Assembly: GCA_013821825.1 (NCBI GenBank)
Contig: PNJK01000025.1
Coordinates: 1-43,165, forward strand
Reading direction: 5' to 3'
DNA length: 43,165 bases
Source: Rhodobacter sp.
Lineage (GTDB): Bacteria; Pseudomonadota; Alphaproteobacteria; Rhodobacterales; Rhodobacteraceae
A model generated the notes under the pieces. That model had not been told where the DNA came from, did not search any database, and was given only the letters and a program-made list of their open reading frames with translations. Positions 15,840 through 25,279 of this stretch are shown piece after piece. Each line of letters opens with the position of its first letter. Positions within the stretch are counted from its first letter, which is position 1. The position numbers and the translations under genes are program-made.

Positions 15840-16496
15840 TCAGCGCGTCGGGCGGATGATGATTTCGACCCGGCGGTTCAGCGCGCGACCCTCGGGCGTC
15901 AGGTTCGACGCGATCGGCTGGTCTTCTCCCCGGCCAAACGCCACGATCCGGCCATTGGGCACGCCGCTTTCGCGCAGCACGCCGGCGACCGACACGGCGC
16001 GGCGCTGCGACAGGTCCTGGTTATAGGCGGCCGACCCGGTGTTGTCGGTATGGCCGATCACTTCGATCCGGCTGTCGGGATAGCGCAAGAGGCTGGCGGC
16101 AACCGTACGGATGTCGCTGGTCAGGTCAGGCCGCAACGACGCACTGTCCACGGCGAACAGAAGATCCTGCGGCATGTTCACGATCAGGTATTCACCGGTG
16201 TTGGTGACCGAGATGTTCGAGTTCAGCGAACCGCGCAGCTCGGCGGCCTGGCGGTCAAGGTCGGCCCCGATCAGCGCGCCGGCGCCCGCGCCCAAGGCGC
16301 CACCAATGATCGCACCCTTGAGTTCGTCACCGTCGCCCGAAACGGCCGCACCGGTCACGGCGCCGACCAGACCACCGACGATAGCGCCTTGGCGCTGCCG
16401 GGCATTCGGGTCGCCGGAATAGGCATTGGGATCGACGCAGGCCGACAAGGTCAGGGTGCTGGCAAGGGCCAGGATCAGGGGGGTCTTCATCATCAT
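15840..16496 (-). CDS. OmpA-family outer-membrane lipoprotein
   Basis: A 218-residue lipoprotein. The signal peptide ends in the lipobox LSAC with the acylated Cys at residue 20. A glycine-zipper segment (about residues 37-84, AIVGGLVGAVTGAAVSG and AIIGGALGAGAGALIG) follows. The C-terminal peptidoglycan-binding OmpA domain (about 105-216) has VIGHTDNTGSAAYNQDLSQ and the final NRRVEIII. It resembles the YiaD group and anchors the outer membrane to peptidoglycan. Three Met codons cluster at the start; any of them leaves an intact signal peptide. It has its own terminator. Confidence 0.93.
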   Translation of the reverse strand: MMMKTPLILALASTLTLSACVDPNAYSGDPNARQRQGAIVGGLVGAVTGAAVSGDGDELKGAIIGGALGAGAGALIGADLDRQAAELRGSLNSNISVTNTGEYLIVNMPQDLLFAVDSASLRPDLTSDIRTVAASLLRYPDSRIEVIGHTDNTGSAAYNQDLSQRRAVSVAGVLRESGVPNGRIVAFGRGEDQPIASNLTPEGRALNRRVEIIIRPTR

Positions 16497-16612
16497 CTTT
16501 GCTCTCGCCTCGAGGATAGGCCCGTTCTGGGCTGTTACTGAACCGTTGCTACATTACACGAACGCCGTCCAGAGGCTGTCGGTTCCCTTCGCAATAAGCA
16601 GTCTTCCGCGCA

Positions 16613-17443
16613 TCACAATTCTGTGCGCGCGGCCTCCCAGGCCAGCATCGCGCGTTTGCGTGGCAGTCCCCAGTGATAGCCGCCAAGGCCACCGTCGCGC
16701 CGAAGGGCCCTGTGACAGGGGATCAGAAAGCTGATCGGGTTGCGACCAACCGCCGTTCCCACCGCCCGGTGCGCCATCGGGTGACCGATGGCGCCCGCGA
16801 TGTCGGCATAGGTCGTGACATGACCCGAGGGGATAGCCAAAAGCGCCTCCCAGACCTTGATCTGGAACGGCGCGCCGATCAGGTGCAGCTCCGTCGCCTT
16901 GCCGCCGAAAGCCGCATCCACAAGCGGGCGCAACGCCACGGGGTCCTCGACGTAGCTCGCCTTGGGCCAGCGGCTGACAAGGTCCTCCAGCGCCGCCTCG
17001 GCACCCAACTCATCCGCAAAACCGATGCCGCAGATGCCCCGCGCCGTCGCCATCACCAGGGCTGGGCCAAACGGGCTTTCGAACCAGCCCCAGCGGATCT
17101 CCAGCCCTGCGCCGCCGCGCGCATAATCGCCGGGCGACATCGCTTCCCAGGTCAGGAACAGATCGTGGAGGCGGCCTGAGCCCGACAGCCCCGCCTCATG
17201 CGCGGCCCCCAGCATGGTATGCCGTTCCGCCAGCAGTTTCCGTGCATGGCCCAGCGTCAGATATTGCTGATACCGTTTCGGGCTGACGCCGACCCACTGG
17301 CTGAACAGTCGCTGGAAATGCGCAGAGCTCATCCGCATCCGCGAGGCCAGATCCTCCAGCGTCAGACCGGGGTCGCCCGCGTCGATCACTTCCAACGCGC
17401 GGGCAATGACTGAGTAGTGATAGGCGGGGGATTGATCGGTCAT
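16613..17443 (-). CDS. Ada-like methylated-DNA--protein-cysteine methyltransferase fused to an AraC domain
   Basis: A 276-residue two-domain protein. Residues about 10-105 form an AraC-type DNA-binding domain (SSAHFQRLFSQWVGVSPKRY). Residues about 110-270 form an O6-alkylguanine-DNA alkyltransferase with the active-site motif IPCHRAL, whose Cys accepts the methyl group irreversibly. The N-terminal phosphotriester-repair domain of E. coli Ada, with its zinc Cys cluster, is absent. It therefore cannot be switched on by the same route. A clear AAGGAGACTGCC ribosome binding site fixes the start at 17443, although the frame is open farther upstream. Confidence 0.9.
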   Translation of the reverse strand: MTDQSPAYHYSVIARALEVIDAGDPGLTLEDLASRMRMSSAHFQRLFSQWVGVSPKRYQQYLTLGHARKLLAERHTMLGAAHEAGLSGSGRLHDLFLTWEAMSPGDYARGGAGLEIRWGWFESPFGPALVMATARGICGIGFADELGAEAALEDLVSRWPKASYVEDPVALRPLVDAAFGGKATELHLIGAPFQIKVWEALLAIPSGHVTTYADIAGAIGHPMAHRAVGTAVGRNPISFLIPCHRALRRDGGLGGYHWGLPRKRAMLAWEAARTEL

Positions 17444-17574
17444 GGCAGTCTCCTTGCCGCCATCATAGCCAGCCCGCCGCCGCCCCGCGACCCGCTTCCT
17501 GCGCATCCGGTTTCCCAGCCTTGAGCCGAGGCCCCTGCCTTGGTCACTGACAGAACCCTGCGCAAGAGGCCCCC

Positions 17575-18000
17575 ATGCAGCGCGCATTTCTTCTGGCTGC
17601 CACCCTGCGGCCCATGCCCGCCCAGGCCGAAACCCGTTGCGGTTGGTATCACCACCCCACGCCGGGCTGGGACAACCGCATCGACGCCGACGGCGAATGG
17701 TGGTTTTCGGGCAGCGCCGTTCCCCCACGATCCGTTATGTGGCGGTGCCGGGGTTCGATGACGCCCATGACCGCGCCTTCGACGCCCTCGACCGCATCGA
17801 CCATACCGGCCGGGTCACCGTCTACAGCTACGGCTCCAGCCATGCCTGAGCGGAAGGTGAGTTTCGCGGTGACAAGGCGCATTCGGTCTCCCGCCTGCGG
17901 GAAGCCCCCATGGCCCGCTGCGAAGAGGACCCAAGCCCATCCAAAATCCAGCTTTATGGCGAACAGCCGCGGTTGCGCCACTGCCCTCGCGCTGGCATGA
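17575..18000 (+). pseudogene. decayed small secreted protein (DUF4087-like)
   Basis: The reading frame opens with a signal peptide (MQRAFLLAATLRPMPAQAETRC) cleaved near AQA. It continues GWYHHPTPGWDNRIDADGEW, the opening of DUF4087-like exported proteins. It then loses frame at the C-run 17722-17726; adding one C gives a continuous AVPPTIRYVAVPGFDD. The second frame stops at TGA 17847-17849, where relatives have a Cys-containing segment, and then remains open (AEGEFRGDKAHSVSRLREAP, then MARCEEDP). Two independent lesions make this a likely real pseudogene. The family name is tentative. Confidence 0.65.
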
Positions 18001-18007
18001 AGGCCGC

Positions 18008-18652
18008 ATGGTCCCGCAACTTCCCTATCTCACCCTGAAACACGTCTTCGCCCGGTTCGCCGAGATCGAACCTGAACCAAAGGGCGAGCTGGAGCATGTG
18101 AACGCCTTCACCCTCCTCGTCGCCGTGGCGCTTTCGGCGCAGGCTACCGACATCGGCGTGAACAGGGCCACCCGCAAGCTCTTCGAGATCGCCGACACGC
18201 CGCAAGAGATGCTGGACCTTGGGGAAGAGGCGCTGATCGAGCACATCAAGACCATCGGCCTTTACCGCAACAAGGCGAAGAACGTCATCAAGCTCTCCCG
18301 CCTCCTGATCGACAACTTTGGCGGAGAGGTGCCTTCGTCCCGTGCCGCGCTTACCACCCTTCCGGGCGTGGGGCGCAAGACGGCGAATGTGGTCCTGTCG
18401 ATGTGGTTCCACCACCCGGCGCAGGCGGTCGATACGCATGTCTTCCGCGTCGGCAACCGCACCGGCATCTGCCCCGGCCGTGATGAATTGACCGTCGAAC
18501 GCGCCATCGAAGACAATGTCCCGGTCGAGTTTCAGCGCCATGCGCACCACTGGCTTATCCTGCACGGCCGGTATATCTGCACCGCGCGCAAACCCAAATG
18601 CTCCATCTGCCCGATCCGCGAATGGTGCCTGTACGAGGACAAGACCGCATGA
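18008..18652 (+). CDS. nth: endonuclease III
   Basis: A 214-residue bifunctional DNA glycosylase/AP lyase of base-excision repair that removes oxidised pyrimidines. The helix-hairpin-helix and catalytic Lys region is LPGVGRKTANVVLSM, and the catalytic Asp lies in AVDTHVFRVGNR. The C-terminal C-x6-C-x2-C-x5-C cluster (CTARKPKCSICPIREWC) holds a 4Fe-4S centre. Its stop overlaps the next gene's ATG as ATGA, coupling it to the PfkB kinase. Confidence 0.96.
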   Translation: MVPQLPYLTLKHVFARFAEIEPEPKGELEHVNAFTLLVAVALSAQATDIGVNRATRKLFEIADTPQEMLDLGEEALIEHIKTIGLYRNKAKNVIKLSRLLIDNFGGEVPSSRAALTTLPGVGRKTANVVLSMWFHHPAQAVDTHVFRVGNRTGICPGRDELTVERAIEDNVPVEFQRHAHHWLILHGRYICTARKPKCSICPIREWCLYEDKTA

Positions 18653-19632
18653 AATCCTATCAGGTTGTCGGCATCGGCAATGCGATCGTCGATGTGTTTT
18701 CCACCGCTGACGACAGCTTTCTTGACCTGATGGGCATCCACAAGGGGATCATGCAACTGGTCGAACGCGAACGCGGCGAACTGCTGTACGGCGCGATGAC
18801 CAATCGCCAGCAGGCTCCGGGCGGATCGGTCGCGAACACGCTGGCGGGGCTTGGCAACCTTGGCCTGACCACCGGGTTCATCGGCAGGGTCCACGACGAT
18901 GCGCTGGGCAGGTTCTATGCCCGTACCATGGCGGATGAGGGCACCGACTTCGTCAACCCGCCGGTGCCGGGCGGCGAACTGCCCACCTCACGCTCGATGA
19001 TTTTCGTGGCGCCCGATGGCGAGCGGTCGATGAACACCTACCTTGGCATTTCCTCGGAACTTGGACCTGACGATGTGTCCGACAGTGTCGCTGGCAGCGC
19101 CGAGATCCTGTTCCTTGAGGGCTATCTTTACGACAAGCCCAAGGGCAAACAGGCTTTTGAGCGCGCGGTGGACCTTTGTCACGCGGCGGGTGGCAAGGCC
19201 GGGATCGCACTGTCCGATCCGTTCTGCGTCGACCGCCACCGCGACGACTTTCGCCGTCTGGTCAAAAGCCTGGACTATGTGATCGGCAACGAACACGAAT
19301 GGGCGTCGCTGTATCAGACTGACCTGTCCACAGCGCTGGAACAGGCATCGCAGGATGCCGGTCTGGTGGTCTGCACCCGGTCGGGACATGACGTGATCGT
19401 GGTGCGCGGCGACGAACAGGCCGTCGTGCCCGTCCGCCGCGTGGTGCCTGTCGATGCGACCGGGGCAGGGGACCAGTTCGCGGCCGGCTTCCTGTACGGC
19501 CTGGCCACCGGCCAGTCGCTTGCCACCTCGGGTCGGATGGGCTGCGTCGCGGCGGCGGAAGTCATCAGCCACTTCGGCGCGCGGCCAGAGACCGACCTGA
19601 AGGCGCTGTTCCGCAAGGAAGGCCTGATCTGA
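18649..19632 (+). CDS. PfkB-family carbohydrate/adenosine kinase
   Basis: A 327-residue ribokinase-like kinase. The glycine motif APGGSVANTLAGLGNLG and the C-terminal signature VDATGAGDQFAAGFLYGL with the catalytic Asp are both intact. In this lineage such proteins are commonly called adenosine kinase, but ribokinase-type substrates cannot be excluded. The ATG overlaps the nth stop. It is convergent with rlmH with only 15 bases between the stops. Confidence 0.9.
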   Translation: MKSYQVVGIGNAIVDVFSTADDSFLDLMGIHKGIMQLVERERGELLYGAMTNRQQAPGGSVANTLAGLGNLGLTTGFIGRVHDDALGRFYARTMADEGTDFVNPPVPGGELPTSRSMIFVAPDGERSMNTYLGISSELGPDDVSDSVAGSAEILFLEGYLYDKPKGKQAFERAVDLCHAAGGKAGIALSDPFCVDRHRDDFRRLVKSLDYVIGNEHEWASLYQTDLSTALEQASQDAGLVVCTRSGHDVIVVRGDEQAVVPVRRVVPVDATGAGDQFAAGFLYGLATGQSLATSGRMGCVAAAEVISHFGARPETDLKALFRKEGLI

Positions 19633-19647
19633 AGGCAGCGGGGGACG

Positions 19648-20118
19648 TCACACCCGGTGGTAGGGCAACCCCGCAAGGATGGTTGCCGACCGGTAAAGCT
19701 GTTCCGCCAGCATCACCCGGACCAGCATGTGCGGCCAGACCATCTGGCCAAGGCTGACGATGAGATCGGCGCGGCCGCGCAAGGCCGGGTCGACCCCGTC
19801 CGCCCCGCCGATCACGAAAGCCGCATCCTGACGTCCCGCATCGCGCCACCCGGCAATCTGCGCGGCAAAGTCGGGGCTCGACAGCAGCTTTCCCCGCTCG
19901 TCCAGCACGCAAAGCGCGGCGCCGTCCGGCACGGCTTTGGCCAGCAGCACAGCCTCTGCCGGCATTCCGCCGCCGCGCTTGTCCTCGACCTCATGTTCGA
20001 TCGCCGGGCCAAGGCCCAAAGGCCGCCCGGTCCGGTCAAGTCGCTGCAGGTAATCGTTCACCAGATCGCGCTCCGGCCCTGCCCGCAGGCGGCCGACAGC
20101 GCAGAGGTGCAGCCGCAT
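19648..20118 (-). CDS. rlmH: 23S rRNA (pseudouridine-1915-N3)-methyltransferase RlmH
   Basis: A 156-residue SPOUT methyltransferase that acts on helix 69 of assembled 70S ribosomes. The SAM-binding knot FVIGGADGVDPALRGRAD and the C-terminal LGQMVWPHMLVRVMLAEQLYR are diagnostic. Its ATG overlaps the rsfS stop (TGATG), the standard rsfS-rlmH order. Confidence 0.95.
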   Translation of the reverse strand: MRLHLCAVGRLRAGPERDLVNDYLQRLDRTGRPLGLGPAIEHEVEDKRGGGMPAEAVLLAKAVPDGAALCVLDERGKLLSSPDFAAQIAGWRDAGRQDAAFVIGGADGVDPALRGRADLIVSLGQMVWPHMLVRVMLAEQLYRSATILAGLPYHRV

Positions 20119-20615
20119 CAGACCTCGGCGGCGCGGGGCGAGCCCGCCGGCAACCACATTTTCTCAAGCTGGTAAAATTCGCGGACTTCAGGGCGGAAGA
20201 CATGGATGATCACGTCGCCCGCGTCGATAAGCACCCAGTCGCCGGTTTCCTTGCCTTCCATGCGGACCTGGATCCTCATGTCCTGCTTCAGCCGGTCTCC
20301 CAGTTTTTCCGAAATCGAGGCCACCTGACGCGATGACCGGCCCGAGCAGATCACCATGTAATCGGCAACGTCCGAACGCCCGCGCAGGTCGATCTGAACG
20401 ATATCCTCGGCCTTGTCGTCATCGACGGAATTCAGCACCAGCTGAAGCAGCTGCTCAGAGGTGTGGCCATCCGGGCTGGAGGCTTGGCCTGCTGCGGGTT
20501 TCTGACGCGGACCGACGGGAAGGCCGGTGGCGGGATCTGAATGCGACAGGACGTGGTCCTCCAGGATGCGCGCGGCAAGAACCCCCGCGCCGGGTGTCAA
20601 CGTCAAGGCTACCAC
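20118..20615 (-). CDS. rsfS: ribosome silencing factor RsfS
   Basis: Binds L14 and blocks 30S joining when nutrients are short. The conserved domain covers about residues 55-160: LLQLVLNSVDDDKAEDIVQID, then DYMVICSGRSSRQVASI, then DWVLIDAGDVIIHVF and REFYQLEKMW. The given start is a GTG at 20615 that yields a 165-residue protein with about 50 extra N-terminal residues. No convincing ribosome binding site precedes it, and no ATG, GTG or TTG suits the domain edge better. The true start is therefore uncertain; the domain assignment is secure. Confidence 0.9.
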   Translation of the reverse strand: MVALTLTPGAGVLAARILEDHVLSHSDPATGLPVGPRQKPAAGQASSPDGHTSEQLLQLVLNSVDDDKAEDIVQIDLRGRSDVADYMVICSGRSSRQVASISEKLGDRLKQDMRIQVRMEGKETGDWVLIDAGDVIIHVFRPEVREFYQLEKMWLPAGSPRAAEV

Positions 20616-21091
20616 CCAAAGGGCGCAATCTCAACTGACCGGGCGAAGCGGGGGCATCTATCCTTCGCCCGTGTCCTTGGCAAGACCGGATCGCGGTAGT
20701 CGCGCCGTGACTGGCCGGCAATCGCCGCCCCGCGGTTGCCGCCACCCGGAATCCATAGCCCGCTCAGCGCGACGGAGACGATGATCCCGCTGGCCATGAA
20801 CGGAGTTCAGAACGGCAACAGGATATCGCTCTGGCCGCTGGTCCGTCTGTCGACCGGGTGGGAACCTCGAAGCGCAGGATGCAATCCACCTGACTTCCCG
20901 ACGTGCGCCGCATATTGCCCCGCCGCTGCAAAAGGCGTATCTGATGCGGCATGATCCGCTTTTTCGACATGGCCGACCACGACCGCATGCCTTGGCGGTT
21001 TACCGCGTTGAACCGGTCTGTCCTTGCGCGGCTTGCCTGACGCCTGTCCCCGCGTCACCCTTCTGCATTCCCTCTTCGAAAGATCCGAGCC
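20616..21091. other. 476-base gap upstream of leuC with a hairpin
   Basis: I see no supported gene here. A 9-bp hairpin (GGCAATCGC / GCGGTTGCC, one G-T pair) lies at 20717-20740. A 29-codon ORF (20951-21040, MIRFFDMADHDRMPWRF) precedes leuC by 51 bases; it has only two Leu codons, so it does not look like a classic leucine attenuator peptide. The leuC promoter must lie in this gap but no good match stood out. AAAGATCCGAGCC is the weak ribosome binding site of leuC. Confidence 0.4.
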
Positions 21092-22516
21092 ATGACCGCT
21101 CTGCGCACGCTTTATGACAAGATCTGGGATGACCACGTCGTCCATCAGGCCGATGACGGCACCTGTCTGCTGTATATTGACCGCCACTTTGTGCACGAGG
21201 TGACCTCGCCCCAGGCTTTCGAGGGTCTCCGGATGACCGGTCGCAAGGTCCGCGCGCCGGAAAAGACCATCGCGGTGCCGGATCATAACGTCCCCACCAC
21301 GCTGGACCGCGCCAACGCGGCCACGATGACGGAAGACAGCCGGATTCAGGTTCAGGCGCTGGACAAGAACGCCAAGGATTTCGGGATAAACTACTACCCC
21401 GTCTCCGACGTGCGCCAAGGCATCGTCCACATCGTCGGCCCGGAACAGGGCTGGACCCTCCCAGGCATGACCGTCGTCTGCGGCGACAGCCACACCGCCA
21501 CCCACGGCGCCTTCGGTTCGCTGGCGCATGGGATCGGCACGTCGGAGGTCGAGCACGTTCTGGCCACCCAGACGCTGATCCAGCGCAAGGCCAAGAACAT
21601 GAAGGTGGAGATCACCGGCTCGCTCCGCCCCGGCGTCACCGCCAAGGACATCACGCTGTCAGTGATCGGCGAGACGGGCACGGCGGGTGGCACCGGCTAT
21701 GTCATCGAATATTGCGGGCAGGCGATCCGCGAGCTTTCGATGGAAGGCCGGATGACCGTCTGCAACATGGCCATCGAAGGCGGCGCCCGCGCCGGCCTGA
21801 TTGCGCCGGATGAAAAGACCTTCGCCTATTGCATGGGTCGCCCGCATGCCCCGAAAGGCGCGAAGTGGGAAGCAGCGCTTGCCTACTGGAAAACCCTCTT
21901 CACCGACGAAGGCGCGCATTTCGACAAGGTGGTGACGATCAAGGGCGAGGATATCGCCCCCGTCGTCACCTGGGGCACCAGCCCCGAGGACGTGTTGCCG
22001 ATCACCGGCGTCGTGCCGTCGCCGCAGGATTTCACCGGCGGAAAGGTGGAAGCCGTGCAGCGCAGCCTTGATTACATGGGCCTGACGCCGGGGCAGAAAC
22101 TGTCGGACATCAAGATCGACACCGTGTTCATCGGGTCTTGCACCAATGGCCGGATTGAAGATCTTCGTGCTGCAGCAGCGATCCTGAAGGGCAAGAAGAA
22201 GAAAGACGGCCTGCGGGCCATGGTTGTTCCCGGCTCGGGCCTCGTGCGGGCGCAGGCGGAAGAGGAAGGGCTGGCGCAGATCTTCATCGACGCGGGCTTT
22301 GAATGGCGCCTCGCGGGTTGCTCGATGTGCCTTGCAATGAACCCCGATCAGCTCTCGCCCGGGGAACGCTGCGCGGCAACAAGCAACCGCAACTTCGAGG
22401 GCCGTCAGGGCAGGGGCGGGCGCACGCATCTGCTTTCCCCCGCGATGGCCGCCGCCGCCGCGATCACCGGTCATCTGACCGATGTCCGCGAGTTGATGGC
22501 CGAAGATCTGGCCTGA
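21092..22516 (+). CDS. leuC: 3-isopropylmalate dehydratase large subunit
   Basis: A 474-residue aconitase-family enzyme that, with LeuD, isomerises 2-isopropylmalate to 3-isopropylmalate in leucine synthesis. The N-terminus [18 protein letters not shown], the [20 protein letters not shown] loop and the 4Fe-4S ligands in [11 protein letters not shown] and [11 protein letters not shown] are all present. The length is normal. leuD lies about 1 kb downstream, separated by a gene on the other strand, so the pair is not a simple operon. Confidence 0.97.
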   Translation: MTALRTLYDKIWDDHVVHQADDGTCLLYIDRHFVHEVTSPQAFEGLRMTGRKVRAPEKTIAVPDHNVPTTLDRANAATMTEDSRIQVQALDKNAKDFGINYYPVSDVRQGIVHIVGPEQGWTLPGMTVVCGDSHTATHGAFGSLAHGIGTSEVEHVLATQTLIQRKAKNMKVEITGSLRPGVTAKDITLSVIGETGTAGGTGYVIEYCGQAIRELSMEGRMTVCNMAIEGGARAGLIAPDEKTFAYCMGRPHAPKGAKWEAALAYWKTLFTDEGAHFDKVVTIKGEDIAPVVTWGTSPEDVLPITGVVPSPQDFTGGKVEAVQRSLDYMGLTPGQKLSDIKIDTVFIGSCTNGRIEDLRAAAAILKGKKKKDGLRAMVVPGSGLVRAQAEEEGLAQIFIDAGFEWRLAGCSMCLAMNPDQLSPGERCAATSNRNFEGRQGRGGRTHLLSPAMAAAAAITGHLTDVRELMAEDLA

Positions 22517-22527
22517 CCGGGCGGTCT

Positions 22528-23439
22528 CTACCGGGCAGCGAGTGCTGTCTCGAAAACGCGGGCGCGCTCAGCCACTGGAAAGGCGTGGGTGGACTGGATG
22601 GCAAGCGCCCTGTGCCAGGGCAACATCCGCTCCATCTGCCGCACCAGATCGAACGGTTGATCCGGCGAGGCGGGCCAGAAGGAATTGCACAAAGACATGT
22701 CGCCCGGCGCAAGGCCGGGCGCCTGCCCCGACGGATCGGCCCCGATCAGATCAGCAAAGAGACCGTAAATGAAATATTCGGAGATTGTTGGAAAGCCGAG
22801 GAGCACCTCGTGATAGGGGCGCCCGTGCACCGCTTCGATCCGCTGGACCATGGCCTGCGCAACTTCGCGGCTCCATGGCACGCAGTTCTCGACGTAATGG
22901 CTCGACCAGCCCTCGGGCAGGGCCGTGCCCAGACAGCTGGCCGCAACCTCGCCCCAGCGGCGGTGACCCGGCTCGGATTGCGCCTGATCCACGCGGAAGA
23001 ACATGATCTTGCCGTCGCGCCGCGCATCAGCCGCAGCAAAGGGCCGCACGAAGAATACGTCGCTGTCCACATGCACCACAGCCTCGCTGGGCGCGCGCCG
23101 GGTGTATTCGATCTTGAGTATCTGCTGGATCATCCTGCCACGCGTGACCTGCCCCTTGGCCGAGACGTAGATCGGCCTGCGCAACGCCTCGGTCAGAAAC
23201 GCCAGATGCCGAAGCGCGGACGGCAGCTTGAACAGCCACATCGGCAAGATATCTTCCTGCGCCACGATCTCACGCGCAGGGGTGGCATGGCGGCGGAAGG
23301 CAGCAAGATCGGCTCGCGGCACGATCACCACGTGGCGCACGTCCGGCCCGGCGCAGCGATCCACCGAGGTGGCCAGCACCGAAAAAATCTCCAGATCCCG
23401 CGCCATGGAACAGGTCAGAAGCACGACACCGCTTGTCAT
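22528..23439 (-). CDS. DUF6492-type glycosyltransferase-like protein
   Basis: A 303-residue protein starting MTSGVVLLTCSMARDLEIF. The segment VVHVDSDVFFVRPF supplies a DxD motif typical of GT-A glycosyltransferases. QEDILPMWLFKLP, YVSAKGQVTRGRMIQQILKI and WSSHYVENCVPWSREV fit the DUF6492 group common in Rhodobacterales. The acceptor is unknown, perhaps a surface polysaccharide. ATG 23439 is preferred; the frame is open to 23505. It is antiparallel between leuC and leuD, with 11 bases to the leuC stop. Confidence 0.75.
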   Translation of the reverse strand: MTSGVVLLTCSMARDLEIFSVLATSVDRCAGPDVRHVVIVPRADLAAFRRHATPAREIVAQEDILPMWLFKLPSALRHLAFLTEALRRPIYVSAKGQVTRGRMIQQILKIEYTRRAPSEAVVHVDSDVFFVRPFAAADARRDGKIMFFRVDQAQSEPGHRRWGEVAASCLGTALPEGWSSHYVENCVPWSREVAQAMVQRIEAVHGRPYHEVLLGFPTISEYFIYGLFADLIGADPSGQAPGLAPGDMSLCNSFWPASPDQPFDLVRQMERMLPWHRALAIQSTHAFPVAERARVFETALAAR

Positions 23440-23535
23440 CCGATGGCCCCCTGCGGGGCCTCGGGCGATGGAAGACCACCTTTCACCGAATACACCCCAA
23501 ATCAAACGGTCAGACCGTAACAGAAGGACCTTGTG

Positions 23536-24141
23536 ATGGAAAGTTTCACCACTCTCACCGGTGTCGCGGCCCCCATGCCGCTCGTGAATATCGACACCGA
23601 CATGATCATCCCCAAGCAGTTCCTGAAGACCATCCTGCGGTCGGGACTGGGCAAGAACCTCTTCGACGAGATGCGCTATACCCAGGACGGCAAGGAGATC
23701 CCCGATTTTGTCCTGAACCAGCCCGCCTATCGCAAGGCCGAGATCATCATTGCTGGCGACAACTTCGGTTGCGGGTCAAGCCGTGAACATGCGCCTTGGG
23801 CGCTTTTGGATTTCGGCATCCGCTGCGTGATCTCGACCTCGTTCGCCGACATCTTCTTCAACAATTGCTTCAAGAATGGCATCCTGCCCGTGGTGCTGCC
23901 GGCCGATGCCGTTGCACATCTGATGGACGACGCGAAGAAGGGCGAAAACGCCCGTCTCACCGTGGACCTGGAAAGCCAGACCGTCACGGCAGCGGATGGC
24001 ACCGTCTTCGCCTTCGAAGTTGATGCGTTCAAGAAGCACTGCCTTCTGAACGGGCTCGACGATATCGGGCTGACGCTGGAAAAGGTCTCGGCAATCGACG
24101 CCTACGAGGCGAAGACTGCCACCACGCGCCCCTGGGCCTGA
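23536..24141 (+). CDS. leuD: 3-isopropylmalate dehydratase small subunit
   Basis: The 201-residue partner of LeuC. It opens [20 protein letters not shown] and contains the swivel-domain signatures [12 protein letters not shown] and [20 protein letters not shown], followed by [23 protein letters not shown] 23533 immediately precedes ATG 23536; the ATG is chosen because AGAAGGA lies at proper spacing. It needs its own promoter, which would lie in the roughly 95 bases between it and the divergent DUF6492-type gene. Confidence 0.97.
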   Translation: MESFTTLTGVAAPMPLVNIDTDMIIPKQFLKTILRSGLGKNLFDEMRYTQDGKEIPDFVLNQPAYRKAEIIIAGDNFGCGSSREHAPWALLDFGIRCVISTSFADIFFNNCFKNGILPVVLPADAVAHLMDDAKKGENARLTVDLESQTVTAADGTVFAFEVDAFKKHCLLNGLDDIGLTLEKVSAIDAYEAKTATTRPWA

Positions 24142-24154
24142 TCCGCCCCTTCTT

Positions 24155-24178
24155 TGCCCGCTGGTAATCCAGCGGGCA
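24155..24178 (+). terminator. hairpin after leuD
   Basis: A perfect 10-bp stem TGCCCGCTGG / CCAGCGGGCA with loop TAAT lies 13 bases after the leuD stop. No U-run follows, so it may end the transcript through Rho or protect the 3' end. Confidence 0.55.
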
Positions 24179-24346
24179 GAAGTTGCCAAAGTCAGGGGGC
24201 GATTTGGCGAGTTCCCGCGTAACGCCACCTGATCCCCTCAGACTGACCCTGAAATGGCCACAAAGCGCTGGCTTTATGGGCATATAGACGCAGAAGTTTC
24301 ATGCGGCAGGGCAGACTTGGGCAAAATTGAGGCAATTCGAAACAGC

Positions 24347-25279
24347 ATGCGTGAACTTGTCGGCACCAGGCTTCAGTTTCGCATCGTGTCCTCGATCGAC
24401 GGGGCCGCGCGCACTTGGCTGAACCGGGCGACCGGGGCGGCGGTGCGGGCGTTTCTGGTCATGGTGCTGATCGTTCTGCCATCGGTCATCCTGCCTGGTA
24501 TCGGCACGGATACAAAACAGATCGTCGCGCTGATGGCGCTGTTCGCCGGGACGTTGGTCCTGATCGAATACAACGCCGTCTACCCCAGTCTGGTGGAGTT
24601 CCGCGACGGAGCGCCCTTCAATCGCATCCGCTATCTGATGCTGCTGGCGATCGTGCTGTTGCTGTCGGTAATTGTCGCCGATCGCGAAGACCCGACGACC
24701 GTCTCGCGCCTGTTCCGGGCCGTCGGCATGGTCATCGGCGAGGCGTTGGATTTCCCGTATTCACCAGTGCGGCTTGCCACTTTCATGCTGCCGGATACGG
24801 CTACGGCCTATCAGGTGATGGATGTCCGCACTGCGGCAGGGACGGCGTATCTCGTCTCGCTCATCTCGCTGGCGGTCTTCGTGATCGTGCTCAAGCTTGC
24901 GGGCTGGCCCTCGACCAAAAGCGCCTTCAACGTCTGGGTGAACCTTCCCACTTTCGAACCGACCGCTGGCGGCGATGTCGTCGACCGGCTGGAACGGGAC
25001 GCGCGCGTCAACCTGGCCGTCGGCTTTCTGCTGCCCTTCATTGTGCCGGCGCTGATCTCGGTGGTGACCGCTGGCCTGCCCGTGGCAACTTTCACTTCCG
25101 GCCAGACCATGGTCTGGACTATGGCCGCCTGGGCCTTCCTTCCGGCCAGCCTTCTCATGCGCGGCGTGGCGATGGCCCGGGTTGCCGACATGATCCGATG
25201 GAAGCGCGACCTGAAGATCGCCGTTGATGAGGCCGATGCCGCTGCCGAACGCCGCCGCAATGACGAGGATGACCTCTGA
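24347..25279 (+). CDS. polytopic membrane protein of unknown function
   Basis: A 310-residue protein with about six to seven hydrophobic segments (for example AFLVMVLIVLPSVILPGIG, YLMLLAIVLLLSVIVA, YLVSLISLAVFVIVLKLAG and VGFLLPFIVPALISVVTAG) and a charged C-terminus (DEADAAAERRRNDEDD). I recognise no family motif. ATG 24347 (MRELVGTRLQFRIV) is preferred over the open frame from 24254. Its stop overlaps the start of the secreted phosphodiesterase-like gene, so the two are probably made together. Confidence 0.7.
   Translation: MRELVGTRLQFRIVSSIDGAARTWLNRATGAAVRAFLVMVLIVLPSVILPGIGTDTKQIVALMALFAGTLVLIEYNAVYPSLVEFRDGAPFNRIRYLMLLAIVLLLSVIVADREDPTTVSRLFRAVGMVIGEALDFPYSPVRLATFMLPDTATAYQVMDVRTAAGTAYLVSLISLAVFVIVLKLAGWPSTKSAFNVWVNLPTFEPTAGGDVVDRLERDARVNLAVGFLLPFIVPALISVVTAGLPVATFTSGQTMVWTMAAWAFLPASLLMRGVAMARVADMIRWKRDLKIAVDEADAAAERRRNDEDDL

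Noticed and set aside
20951-21040. A 29-codon ORF as a leucine attenuator peptide for leuC
   Set aside because: Only two Leu codons, no Leu cluster, and no terminator/antiterminator hairpin before leuC.
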